DNA of 64,000 bases from the NCBI GenBank assembly GCA_947177775.1, contig CAMWVS010000008.1, positions 1 to 64,000 on the forward strand, written 5' to 3'. Positions 1 through 8,461 of the stretch are shown piece after piece. Numbering within the stretch: the first letter of the stretch is position 1; each line of letters opens with the position of its first letter. A program made the translations under genes and the position numbers. The notes beneath the pieces are model-generated. The model made no database searches and was not told the DNA's origin. It saw only the letters and a list, made by a program, of their open reading frames with translations. This DNA comes from an uncultured Prevotella sp. (GTDB lineage Bacteria; Bacteroidota; Bacteroidia; Bacteroidales; Bacteroidaceae).

Positions 1-54
1 CATACCTCTTCACTCTACACTCTTAACTCTTACTTAAAATCATAACTCTTACTT
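1..54. repeat. Fragment of intergenic repeat family A (GAGTGAAGAG-type)
   Basis: These 54 bases are identical to positions 4954-5007, one arm of the large inverted repeat between ispG and purE. The fragment is cut by the window edge and runs straight into the stop codon of the OPT transporter, whose TAA (49-51, minus strand) lies inside it. The repeat has therefore landed at, or recombined into, the very 3' end of that gene. Confidence 0.85.
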
Positions 55-2037
55 CACTTTCGTTGCTCTGATGAAGTATGCTATCAGCAGGACATAAGCC
101 ACGAGCGAACACAATTCCGACATCGGGTTGGCCCACCATGCCTCATAGTCAAAGCTGATACCGCCGAAGCGCAGGATGGCACTCACGACGCCCATCAGCG
201 CACCGCCGGCTATGAATCCAGAGGCTATCAGATTGCCCATCTCTCCACGCTCCTTGTTCTTCTGCTCATCCTTGGTACGGGTTGTGACATACCAGTTGAT
301 GGCACCACCGACAACAAGCGGCACGTTAAGTTCCATCGGGATGAACATACCGAGGGCAAAGGCTAAAGCCGGTATCTTGCACCACGTCAGGACGATTGCC
401 AGCACGGCGCCGATGCCGTAGAGCACCCACGGCGCGCCGATACCGTTCATCAGCGGGTCAATGACAGCGGCCATGGCGTTGGCCTGCGGAGCTGCGAGCT
501 GGCCGCTGGCAAAACCGTAGGTCTCGTTCAGAAGCATCATGACGCCGCCGACGGTAGCCGCGGAGACGAGCGTGCCAAGGAACTTCCATGACTCCTGCTT
601 GCGCGGGGTTGTGCCGAGCCAATAGCCGATTTTCAGGTCGGTGATGAACGAGCCGGCCATTGACAATGCCGTGCAGACAACACCGCCCATTATCAGCGCA
701 GCCACCATACCGCCGGTACCTTTAAGACCGACGCCCACCATGACGACCGAAGCCAGAATGAGCGTCATCAGCGTCATGCCCGACACGGGATTGCTGCCGA
801 CAATGGCGATGGCGTTGGCCGCCACGGTCGTGAAGAGGAAGGCTATCACGGCCACAAGCACGATGGCCACAAGGGCGAAGAGCATATTGCCGTCCATGAC
901 GCCGAACCAGAAGAAAAGGAAGGTTATGATGATTGTGGCTATGGAAGCGATGGCTATGAACCGGAATGAGATGTCACGCTGTGTGCGCAGCTGCGCTTTG
1001 CCGTCGCCGGCGTTGCCGCCCTTCATCTCGCGTGCGGCCAGACTGACGGCGCCCTTGATGATGCCCCACGACTTGATGATACCGATGATGCCGGCCATGG
1101 CGATGGCGCCGATGCCTATCGACTTGCCGTAGGAACGGAAAATTTCCTCCGGACTCATCTCGCCCACGGTCTTCGTGATCGTCGGATCCCAGGCGTTGAG
1201 CACGGCGTCGTGGAACACGATCGACATGCCCGGAACCACCAGCCACCACACGGCCAGCGAGCCGAGACAGATGATGAGCGCGTATTTGAGGCCGACGATA
1301 TATCCCAGACCGAGAACGGCGGCTCCCGTGTTGACCTTGAAAACGAGCTTGGCACGCTCGGCCAGTGTCTCACCGACGCCCACCATGCGCGACGTCACGT
1401 TCTCGTTCCACCACCCGAAAGTAGCCACGATGAAGTCGTAGAGTCCTCCCACAAGTCCGGCCAAAAGCAGAGGTTTGGCCTGATTGCCGCCCTTGGCTCC
1501 GCTGACGAGCACCTGAGTGGTGGCCGTTGCTTCGGGGAAAGGATATTTTCCGTGCATGTCGCTGACGAAATACTTGCGGAACGGAATGAGGAACAGTATT
1601 CCGATGATACCGCCGAGGAGCGACGATATGAATATCTTGATGAACGACGCGCTCATCTCGGGATACTTGGCTTGCAGGATGTAGATGGCCGGCAGGGTGA
1701 ATATCGCACCCGCCACAACCGCACCGGAGCAGGCACCGATGCTCTGGATGATGACATTCTCGCCCAACGCACGGTTGCGCTTGGCGGCCGCCGAAACGCC
1801 GACGGCGATGATTGCAATGGGAATGGCGGCCTCGAAAACCTGTCCCACCTTCAGTCCGAGGTAGGCTGCGGCGGCCGAAAACAGCATGGCCATCAGCACT
1901 CCCCACGTCACCGACCATGCGTTGACCTCCGGATACTGTTCCCGTGGACTCATCATCGGCTCATAATTTTCTCCTTCGTGCAGCTCGCGGAAAGCGTTCT
2001 CCGGCAGCTGCATCATGTCTTTTTCGTCTTTTTTCAT
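49..2037 (-). CDS. OPT-family oligopeptide transporter
   Basis: A 662-residue polytopic inner-membrane protein. After about 40 polar residues it is an almost unbroken series of hydrophobic segments. The first carries the OPT hallmark 'AAAAYLGLKVGQVFEAAIP', and 'YPFPEATATTQVL' lies near residue 165. OPT proteins import oligopeptides or metal-chelate ligands using a cation gradient. The length (600-700 aa) is normal for the bacterial branch. It is the last gene of an apparent minus-strand set: ispG, the C_GCAxxG_C_C protein 46 bp upstream, then this gene. The ATG at 2037 precedes an acidic cytosolic tail, and no better start exists. Substrate cannot be told from sequence. Confidence 0.93.
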   Translation of the reverse strand: MKKDEKDMMQLPENAFRELHEGENYEPMMSPREQYPEVNAWSVTWGVLMAMLFSAAAAYLGLKVGQVFEAAIPIAIIAVGVSAAAKRNRALGENVIIQSIGACSGAVVAGAIFTLPAIYILQAKYPEMSASFIKIFISSLLGGIIGILFLIPFRKYFVSDMHGKYPFPEATATTQVLVSGAKGGNQAKPLLLAGLVGGLYDFIVATFGWWNENVTSRMVGVGETLAERAKLVFKVNTGAAVLGLGYIVGLKYALIICLGSLAVWWLVVPGMSIVFHDAVLNAWDPTITKTVGEMSPEEIFRSYGKSIGIGAIAMAGIIGIIKSWGIIKGAVSLAAREMKGGNAGDGKAQLRTQRDISFRFIAIASIATIIITFLFFWFGVMDGNMLFALVAIVLVAVIAFLFTTVAANAIAIVGSNPVSGMTLMTLILASVVMVGVGLKGTGGMVAALIMGGVVCTALSMAGSFITDLKIGYWLGTTPRKQESWKFLGTLVSAATVGGVMMLLNETYGFASGQLAAPQANAMAAVIDPLMNGIGAPWVLYGIGAVLAIVLTWCKIPALAFALGMFIPMELNVPLVVGGAINWYVTTRTKDEQKNKERGEMGNLIASGFIAGGALMGVVSAILRFGGISFDYEAWWANPMSELCSLVAYVLLIAYFIRATKVK

Positions 2038-2083
2038 ATCTGTTGTTGTTTTGTTTCAGCTTTGTTTTTAATTCACGCTTGTT

Positions 2084-2590
2084 TTATCCGATAGCGGCCG
2101 GTTCATTCCGGTCGTTCTGTTTTTGCTCCAGATAGTCGGCAAAAATCCTCGCCGCCGCCACAACCTGCTTGACACAGGGCCGCGTGCGGTAGTATTCGGC
2201 CGTGCGCTCGCTGGCTTCATAGCTCAGCGGGGCGTCACGCTTGAGCTTCAGAAGCTCTGAGCAGACAAGCGTTCCGTAGAGCTCGCGGAACTCGCCCATC
2301 AGATGCTGAACCACCCGATAGTTCTCCGATTTGCCCTCACGGTCGCCCGCCACGGCCGAACCGCAGTCCATTCCGGCCAGCACAGCCATGCCGCAGGCCG
2401 CACCACAGGTCATTCTCATGCGGCCGATGCCGCCGCCCAGACCGGCACTGACCTTCAATGCCTGCTCCTCAGTATAACCGTAGAGGTCGGCAAAGGCCGC
2501 CACGACGGACTGGGAACAGTTATATCCGGCCATGAAAAGCTCCTCGGAGCGGCGCACCCGGTCACTATAATCAATCTTCTTCGATTCCAT
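2084..2590 (-). CDS. C_GCAxxG_C_C family putative redox protein
   Basis: A 168-residue soluble protein with the spaced cysteine pattern of the C_GCAxxG_C_C family: Cys25 in 'GYNCSQSV', Cys62 and Cys66 in 'TCGAACG', Cys76, and Cys110 in 'VCSELL', plus Cys139. The glycine-rich 'GLGGGIGRM' precedes the central cysteines as in the family. Members are thought to bind a metal cluster or act as redox carriers, but none has a firmly assigned reaction. It lies 85 bp after ispG and 46 bp before the OPT transporter on the same strand, so the three are probably co-transcribed. A link with the iron-sulfur enzyme IspG is possible but unproven. Confidence 0.88.
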   Translation of the reverse strand: MESKKIDYSDRVRRSEELFMAGYNCSQSVVAAFADLYGYTEEQALKVSAGLGGGIGRMRMTCGAACGMAVLAGMDCGSAVAGDREGKSENYRVVQHLMGEFRELYGTLVCSELLKLKRDAPLSYEASERTAEYYRTRPCVKQVVAAARIFADYLEQKQNDRNEPAAIG

Positions 2591-2675
2591 ACAGATGTCT
2601 GTTTGATTGTTTCATACTAACACAAAGACCTCCACCGGGAGTCCTGAAGAATCCCGATGGAAGTCCGTAAAATCG

Positions 2676-4592
2676 TTATCTGGAGTCGGCGGCAATCAGT
2701 TCGAGCAGCCTTTCGACGGCCTCCGCCTCGGGAATGTTCTTCGCCACACACTCCTGCCTGCGATACAGGGATATCCGTCCGCGTCCCGCACCGACGTAAC
2801 CGTAGTCGGCATCGGCCATCTCGCCCGGTCCATTGACTATACATCCCATGATACCTATCTTCAATCCCTTCATGTGTGCCGTCGCTGCCTTGATGCGGGC
2901 GATGGTCGAACGCAGGTCGTAGAGCGTGCGCCCGCAGCCCGGACAGCTGATATATTCGGTCTTGGAAGTGCGCAGGCGTGCGGCCTGAAGTATACCGAAA
3001 GCCGTGTCGCAGATGTCCTGCGCGTCAAGATCGCCGTCGTTCATCAGCCAGATGCCGTCGCAAAGGCCGTCGAACATCAGTGCTCCCATGTCGGCGGCGG
3101 CCTCCAGCTGGAAATCGCTCTTGACTTCGGCACTGTTCTTCTTCTCTTCGGCACCATGCCGGTACATCTGACAGATGATCACGGGGTTGGTCAGTCCCGC
3201 CGCCGTCATCTCGTGGATGAGTGCACGCTGTTCTCCCAGACGGTTCCGGTGGTTGCTCATGCAAACCACAACGACTTCCGGATGGGCTTTCAGACAAGCC
3301 GCATATTCCTCTGCCGGAACGCCATACTGGAGCACAAGGAACTTCACGTCGGCCTTGACGCTGCCTATGAACGGCATGGCGGTATGCGGAAAGATGGGAT
3401 AGAAAGAATCATTGGACGGTATGCGGACGAAGGTATCGAAGTCCACTATATACTTACACCCGGGCACGGGACTGTCGGGCAGCTTTCCACCTATATATAT
3501 ATAGTCCGGCATAACGTTCACCTCCTTTGCAGCATCAGAAACCAAACTTTCTTCCGATTCATCCGCAATTCTTCCCACCTTGGGGGTATTGAGAGGGGGG
3601 CCTACTACGACCGGCACATTGCAGCCGCCGATATTCGCCACGGCCGTGGTCACGCGGCGTTCCGGACGGAGCCAGTCGAACCCGGCACAAGGCTCAGCCG
3701 GAATCATGGTGTGGCCGGCACGCTGTGAGATGTAGTCGACGAGGTGGCGGGCGACCGGAATCTCGGCCTCAGGTTCCTCACTGAGTGACACGCGGATAGT
3801 GTCACCAATGCCGTCGGCGAGCAGTGCACCGATGCCCACGGCGCTCTTTATACGCCCGTCTTCGCCCTCACCAGCCTCCGTGACACCCAGGTGGAGCGGA
3901 TAGCTCATGCCCTCGCGCTCCATTGCGTCGACAAGCAGGCGCACCGAGCGCACCATGACGACGGTGTTGCTGGCCTTGATGGATATGACGACGTCGTCAA
4001 ACCGCTCGCGATGGCAGATGCGCAGGAATTCCATGCAGCTCTCCACGATGCCCTCCGGCGTGTCGCCATAACGCGACATGATGCGGTCGGAAAGCGAACC
4101 GTGGTTCACTCCGATGCGTATGGCCGTGCCATGACTGCGGCATATCTGCAGGAACGGAACGAAGCGCTTCTCTATCTTCTCCAGCTCGGCGGCATATTCC
4201 TCGTCAGTATATTCCAGCTGACGGAATGTCCGGGCCGGGTCAACGTAGTTGCCGGGGTTTATGCGCACCTTTCCGGCATACAGCGCAGCCACATCGGCCA
4301 CGTTGGGATTGAAGTGGACATCGGCCACAATGGGTGCGTCATAGCCCTCGGCACGCAACCGGTCGCCGATATTTCTCAGGTTTTCGGCCTCACGGACACC
4401 CTGCGTGGTGAGCCGTACGTATTCTCCACCGGCGTCGATGATGCGTTCCGCCTGTGCCACAGAGCCGTCTGTGTCGGTCGTCGGCGTGGTGGTCATGGAC
4501 TGTATGCGTATCGGATTGTCGCCGCCAAGTGGCGTATTGCCTATCCGGACAACGGAAGACTGGCGGCGGGTATAGTTGAACAGGTCTGTCAT
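2676..4592 (-). CDS. ispG: 4-hydroxy-3-methylbut-2-enyl diphosphate synthase (long form)
   Basis: IspG (GcpE) reductively converts MEcPP to HMBPP in the MEP isoprenoid pathway, using a [4Fe-4S] cluster. At 638 residues this is the long form of Bacteroidota, Chlamydia and plants, which carries an extra domain between the N-terminal TIM barrel and the C-terminal cluster domain (family knowledge). Seen here: the barrel start 'IGNTPLGGDNPIRIQSM', cluster ligands Cys550, Cys553 ('CPGCGRT') and Cys584 with Glu591 in 'GCIVNGPGEM'. Downstream on the same strand lie the C_GCAxxG_C_C and OPT genes. Upstream, 467 bp of repeat DNA separate it from purE, so read-through from purE must cross a large hairpin. 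Confidence 0.96.
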   Translation of the reverse strand: MTDLFNYTRRQSSVVRIGNTPLGGDNPIRIQSMTTTPTTDTDGSVAQAERIIDAGGEYVRLTTQGVREAENLRNIGDRLRAEGYDAPIVADVHFNPNVADVAALYAGKVRINPGNYVDPARTFRQLEYTDEEYAAELEKIEKRFVPFLQICRSHGTAIRIGVNHGSLSDRIMSRYGDTPEGIVESCMEFLRICHRERFDDVVISIKASNTVVMVRSVRLLVDAMEREGMSYPLHLGVTEAGEGEDGRIKSAVGIGALLADGIGDTIRVSLSEEPEAEIPVARHLVDYISQRAGHTMIPAEPCAGFDWLRPERRVTTAVANIGGCNVPVVVGPPLNTPKVGRIADESEESLVSDAAKEVNVMPDYIYIGGKLPDSPVPGCKYIVDFDTFVRIPSNDSFYPIFPHTAMPFIGSVKADVKFLVLQYGVPAEEYAACLKAHPEVVVVCMSNHRNRLGEQRALIHEMTAAGLTNPVIICQMYRHGAEEKKNSAEVKSDFQLEAAADMGALMFDGLCDGIWLMNDGDLDAQDICDTAFGILQAARLRTSKTEYISCPGCGRTLYDLRSTIARIKAATAHMKGLKIGIMGCIVNGPGEMADADYGYVGAGRGRISLYRRQECVAKNIPEAEAVERLLELIAADSR

Positions 4593-4611
4593 AATTCTTA
4601 GTTATAAATGA

Positions 4612-5050
4612 GGAGGTGTGATTAGCTTTAAGTAAGAAGTAAGAGTCGTGAGTGAAGAGGTGTGATTACCATTAAGTAAGAGGTAAGAGTGGTGAGTGAG
4701 GAGGTGTGATTACCATTAAGTAAGAGGTAAGAGCGATGAGTGAAGAGGTAAGAGTAGTGAGTGAAGAAGTAAGAGTTTTGAGTGAAGAGGTGTGATTACC
4801 ATTAAGGGCAGACCGCCTCTTGGCCCTATATTCTTTCTTTTCACTCCAAGCCATACTCTAAAGGTAATCATACCTCTTCACTCAAAACTCTTACTTCTTC
4901 ACTCACCACTCTTACCTCTTCACTCTGCACTCTTACTTCTTACTTAAAGCTAATCATACCTCTTCACTCTACACTCTTAACTCTTACTTAAAATCATAAC
5001 TCTTACTTCTTCACTCAAAACTCTTACTTCTTCACTCAAAACTCTTACCT
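4612..5050. repeat. Repeat family A, copy 2: giant inverted repeat between ispG and purE
   Basis: This stretch fills the gap between ispG and purE. The left arm (about 4612-4803) is made of direct copies of a unit such as 'AAGTAAGAGGTAAGAGT' and 'GAGTGAAGAGGTGTGATTA'. The right arm (about 4863-5050) is the same vocabulary reverse-complemented ('TAATCATACCTCTTCACTC'). The centre (about 4804-4862) is unique DNA. Transcribed, it would fold into a hairpin with arms near 190 nt. Positions 4954-5007 are identical to window positions 1-54. A 60-codon open frame (4672-4854, minus) across it is a by-product of the repeat. I see no promoter or gene here. Confidence 0.85.
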
Positions 5051-5059
5051 AACCACTTC

Positions 5060-5566
5060 TTAATTGGTTTTAAACTCATATTTCACTTCGGCCAAATCCC
5101 TGTTGGCCTTCTCTATCTTCTCTTTCAGCCCGTCCTTGAACTCTTTGAGGCGGGCGGCCAGTGCTTCGTCGGCCAGCGCCATCATCTCCACGGCCAGTAT
5201 GGCTGCGTTCTGCGCACCGTTCACACCGACGGTAGCAACGGGGATTCCGGGAGGCATCTGAATGATGCTGAGCATGGCGTCCAGTCCGTCGAGCATTCCC
5301 TTGATGGGCACACCGATGACCGGAAGCGTTGTCGAGGCAGCAATGACACCGGGCAATGCCGCTGCCATACCGGCTCCGGCAATAATTACTTTCACACCAC
5401 GCTCCTTTGCGCCACGGGCAAACTCCTCAACGGCGTCGGGGGTGCGGTGGGCGGAAAGAGCATTAACTTCAAACGGCACCTGCATATCGTTAAGAAACTT
5501 GCAGGCTTTTTCCATTACGGGCAGATCACTTGTGCTGCCCATGATTATACTTACTGTTGGATTCAT
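5060..5566 (-). CDS. purE: N5-carboxyaminoimidazole ribonucleotide mutase
   Basis: PurE moves the carboxyl group of N5-CAIR to give CAIR in de novo purine synthesis. The 168 residues fit class I PurE. Motifs seen: 'IIMGSTSDLPVM' (residues 7-18) binding the ribotide phosphate, the signature 'SAHRTP' (38-43) with the catalytic His, and 'AGAGMAAALPGV'. The open frame extends far upstream of the ATG at 5566, but that extension overlaps the PAP2-like gene and has no homology, so the start at 'MNPTVS' was chosen. It follows the PAP2-like gene by 77 bp on the same strand, in the order rpoN, PAP2-like, purE. Confidence 0.96.
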   Translation of the reverse strand: MNPTVSIIMGSTSDLPVMEKACKFLNDMQVPFEVNALSAHRTPDAVEEFARGAKERGVKVIIAGAGMAAALPGVIAASTTLPVIGVPIKGMLDGLDAMLSIIQMPPGIPVATVGVNGAQNAAILAVEMMALADEALAARLKEFKDGLKEKIEKANRDLAEVKYEFKTN

Positions 5567-5643
5567 ATTCTTTTTTTTGCTTTTAGTCTCTAAATACTTT
5601 AATGCCGTTAAAGACCTTAAAGACATTAACAACCTTATATATT

Positions 5644-6327
5644 CTAATTCACCAATACCGTCACGGCCGAACATACGGTTCCGATGCAGAAGCCGCCGAC
5701 CACCTGTGACAGTGAATTCTGCCGCAGCATCATGCGGCTGGAGCCTAACACACCGGCCAAAAGGAAAACCACACAGAGCCACCAGACCGGATTGAACCCG
5801 AATATCTCGGCAAACGAGAATAACGCTCCCGCCACACCGCCGATTGCCGCCGTATGGATACTTATCTTCCACCACGCATTGACCAGCGCACAAACAATCT
5901 GTATGACCAGTGCCGCGATGACTATGCTGCCCATGAAATGGGGAATGTGCATTCGCTCCATGAAATAGACACACAGGAAATAACACATGATGGAGATAAC
6001 GTATGGCACCATACGCCGCTCCTTATGTTCAAGTTCCGCAAGCCGCCATCCCTGACAGCGGCGGTAAAGGCGAATGAGCGCCGTGGGCATCACCACCGTG
6101 AAGAAGCCGACTATTGCCAGCACCACCGCCTTGTAGGCCAGCGGCAGCAGGCTCAGATAGCTGAAAACAAAGAGTGCGATCAGCCCCACCAGCGGCAGGT
6201 AGAACGGAATGAAGAGAAGGCTGAGCATCCTTGCCGCCATAATCATCTTCTTGGTCCGTGAACTTCCCGGTACTCTCAGATTCCGAAACTGCCGGTCATT
6301 GTTGTTGTTCTGCATTTGAGTCATCAA
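5644..6327 (-). CDS. PAP2-like integral membrane protein, probably non-catalytic
   Basis: A 227-residue protein with about six hydrophobic segments after a polar, Asn-rich N-terminus. The segment 'SIHTA' (156-160) and the following helices resemble PAP2-type lipid phosphatases. However, the first phosphatase motif (KxxxxxxRP) is absent, and where motif three should be (around 200-216) the sequence reads 'RQNSLSQVVGG', with no catalytic His and Asp. It may be a structural or binding relative rather than an enzyme. It lies 63 bp after rpoN and 77 bp before purE, probably in one transcript. Its role is unknown. Confidence 0.75.
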   Translation of the reverse strand: MMTQMQNNNNDRQFRNLRVPGSSRTKKMIMAARMLSLLFIPFYLPLVGLIALFVFSYLSLLPLAYKAVVLAIVGFFTVVMPTALIRLYRRCQGWRLAELEHKERRMVPYVISIMCYFLCVYFMERMHIPHFMGSIVIAALVIQIVCALVNAWWKISIHTAAIGGVAGALFSFAEIFGFNPVWWLCVVFLLAGVLGSSRMMLRQNSLSQVVGGFCIGTVCSAVTVLVN

Positions 6328-6390
6328 GGTTTTTTAACTGGGTATCACCCCTCATCACATTCCCTTCCGGACATTTACGGTCTGTCATTG

Positions 6391-7911
6391 CTATCTTCTG
6401 AGCCGCGCTATGGGAATGCCCAGCTGCTCACGATATTTGGCCACCGTACGCCGTGCTATCGGATAGCCCTTTGCCGCCAGAAGTTCCCTGATTGAATCAT
6501 CGTTGAGCGGCCGACGCTTGTCTTCGGCGTCCACGATGTCTTTCAGTGCCGCCTTTATGCTGCGCGTTGACAGTTCTTCCCCGCTCTCCGTGACATAGCT
6601 GTCACTGAAGAAGTGGCGAAGCGGGAACGTGCCCCACCGCGTCTGGGCATACTTGCTGTTGCTCACACGCGATATTGTCGATATGTCAAGCCCTGTCCGT
6701 TCGGCAATATCCTTGAGAATCATCGGACGGAGCGACGCTTCGTCGCCATCTTCGAAGAAACGGTGCTGCCAGTGGATGATGGCCTGCATGGTCACGGTGA
6801 GCGTCCGTCTCCGTACCTTTACGGCCTCGATGAATCCCTGTGCGGCCTCCACTTTCTTTTTCGTGTACAGCAGGGCTTCCTTCATCTGACGGCTCATGCC
6901 GGCCTTGTTGTCCTGATATTCCTTCAGCGTGTCGGCAAACGACTGCGACACGTGCAGTTCCGGTATTTCACCGGTGTTGAGCGCAAACGTAACCGAGCCG
7001 TCATCATTCGTGTCGACAATGAAATCAGGCGTAATCTGGTGCATCCCCTGCCCTACCGTTTCGCCCATTGCCGCACCGGGTTTGGGATTGAGCCTTCTCA
7101 GTTCTGCAATCAGCGTCTCCGTCTGAATTTCCGTCAGCGAGAGAGCTGTCTGCAAACGGTTCCAGTGTTTTTTCGTGAAATCATCAAAATGACGGCTCAC
7201 GACCTCTCCCATCAGATCTTTCAGACGCGACGGCGGGCGACGGGCAATCTGCAACAGAAGACATTCCTGAAGCGTTCGCGCACCGATTCCAGGCGGATCG
7301 AAGTCCTGAAGCATTCCAACCACCTCCTCGACCTCAGCTTCCGTGACGTCCATTCCACGATATATCGTCAGTTCGTCGGCTATGCTGTCGGCCGTCTTGC
7401 GCAACAGTCCGTCGTCGTCGAGCGAACCTATCAGATATTCCATGATTTCCCTGCGCCGGTCGTCAATGTCAATCTCGGCCACCTGTTCCTTCAGCAGATC
7501 ATAGAAAGAGACACTCTCACCATAGACAATCTCTTCGCGCTCTTCCGTCTGGTTCCGTCCGCCGCTGTAAACCGGGAGGTCTTCGTCGTCTCGTCCGATG
7601 TTGCTGAGGGCCTCATCCAAAGCCGACATCCGCTCCTCGCGTTCCGACTGAGCGGCAAAATCGTCGTCTCCGCCTGTATCGTCAGAACTTCCCCCGCCGT
7701 CATCATAGACGTCGTGTTCAGTATCGATGATATCCTCGGAAGACGCCGTCTCGAGTGCCGGATTATCGTCCATCTCGGCATTGATGCGTTCCAAAAGCTG
7801 ATTGAGCGGAAGTTCCACGAGTTGCGCTTGCAGCAACTGTTGCTGCGAGAAGTTCTGCGTCTGCCTGAGCGCCTGTTCCTGCTTGTTGACCTGAACCTGA
7901 CTTTGAGCCAT
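6391..7911 (-). CDS. rpoN: RNA polymerase sigma-54 factor
   Basis: A 506-residue sigma-54, which directs core RNA polymerase to -24/-12 promoters and needs an AAA+ activator. Region I is the Gln/Leu-rich N-terminus ('QALRQTQNFSQQQLLQAQL'). An acidic region II follows (about 60-115, many Asp/Glu), then the core-binding domain, and the C-terminal domain with the diagnostic RpoN box 'ARRTVAKYRE' at 486-495. No sigma-54 activator lies in this window. It has a near-ideal housekeeping promoter (7935-7965) and heads a minus-strand set with the PAP2-like gene and purE. The GTTAC dyad array (7995-8240) lies just upstream of the promoter. Confidence 0.97.
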   Translation of the reverse strand: MAQSQVQVNKQEQALRQTQNFSQQQLLQAQLVELPLNQLLERINAEMDDNPALETASSEDIIDTEHDVYDDGGGSSDDTGGDDDFAAQSEREERMSALDEALSNIGRDDEDLPVYSGGRNQTEEREEIVYGESVSFYDLLKEQVAEIDIDDRRREIMEYLIGSLDDDGLLRKTADSIADELTIYRGMDVTEAEVEEVVGMLQDFDPPGIGARTLQECLLLQIARRPPSRLKDLMGEVVSRHFDDFTKKHWNRLQTALSLTEIQTETLIAELRRLNPKPGAAMGETVGQGMHQITPDFIVDTNDDGSVTFALNTGEIPELHVSQSFADTLKEYQDNKAGMSRQMKEALLYTKKKVEAAQGFIEAVKVRRRTLTVTMQAIIHWQHRFFEDGDEASLRPMILKDIAERTGLDISTISRVSNSKYAQTRWGTFPLRHFFSDSYVTESGEELSTRSIKAALKDIVDAEDKRRPLNDDSIRELLAAKGYPIARRTVAKYREQLGIPIARLRR

Positions 7912-7934
7912 TGCGATTGATGTTTTATCAGATG

Positions 7935-7965
7935 CAAAGATACGTCAAACCATGGGAAAAACAAA
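7935..7965 (-). promoter_or_regulatory. Bacteroidota-type promoter of rpoN
   Basis: On the minus strand, TTTG (7962-7965), exactly 19 bp, then TATCTTTG (7935-7942) match the -33/-7 consensus of the Bacteroidota primary sigma factor. The predicted start is about 7928, leaving a short leader before the ATG at 7911. Confidence 0.85.
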
Positions 7966-7994
7966 ATTTTGAATTGCGAATTTTGAATTACCGC

Positions 7995-8240
7995 CACGGC
8001 TCTTTCATTTAACTTGCAATTCAGAACGTCCGGTTATCTTCCGAATAACCATCAACCTGCAATCCGAATCCTGCCGGCTGATTCTGTTACACGGCTCACA
8101 TAACAGTGTTACACGGCTCACGTAACAGTGTTACACGGCTCACGTAACAGTGTTACATGGCCCGTGTAACACTGTTACATGAGCCATGTAACAGAAATAG
8201 CATAAGACGCTCGCCATTCAGGTTGAATGAAAGAGCCGTG
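7995..8240. repeat. Dyad array element B, copy 1 (five 19-bp GTTAC...GTAAC units)
   Basis: Five 19-bp units start at 8086, 8108, 8130, 8152 and 8174, with an exact 22-bp period and 3-bp spacers (AGT or ACT). Consensus is GTTACACGGCTCACGTAAC, each unit a dyad with GTTAC/GTAAC ends. The whole is enclosed by perfect 15-bp inverted ends: CACGGCTCTTTCATT at 7995-8009 and its complement at 8226-8240. The same organisation recurs at 33689-33843. It fills most of the 550-bp gap between the rpoN promoter and the glnN terminator; the rest (8332-8461) shows nothing I recognise. Confidence 0.9.
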
Positions 8241-8298
8241 AATGACCGTGTGGCGGCAGATGCAGCCCAACGGCAGGGCCATTGATACGGGCTCTACC

Positions 8299-8331
8299 AA
8301 AAACGGGGCGACACTTCCCAGTGTCACCCCG
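8299..8331 (-). terminator. Rho-independent terminator of glnN
   Basis: Read on the minus strand, a 12-bp stem (positions 8320-8331 pair with 8304-8315, one G-U pair) closes a GGGA loop and is followed by TTTTT (8299-8303). It lies about 130 bp after the glnN stop codon. Confidence 0.85.
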
Positions 8332-8461
8332 CTGCAAACTTCAAACAACCAAAAAAAGAAATAGATTGTCTGTTTCATCCCTGTTGAGACAGGGTTCGTA
8401 TATCGGACCGAAGGCCTCCTTATTCCAAGCGAACGCCTTATATCCGACGGTCTCCTTCCGC

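Noticed and set aside
2607..3728. 373-codon frame antisense to ispG
   Set aside because: No homology and lies fully within ispG, whose motifs are intact.
4672..4854. 60-codon frame in the family A repeat
   Set aside because: Its low-complexity Thr/Ser/Leu content comes from the repeat words; no ribosome site or homologue.
5567..5986. N-terminal extension of PurE
   Set aside because: It overlaps the PAP2-like gene and lacks homology; PurE is complete from 5566.
8086..8192. CRISPR array
   Set aside because: Spacers are a constant 3 bp and the units are dyads; there are no cas genes.
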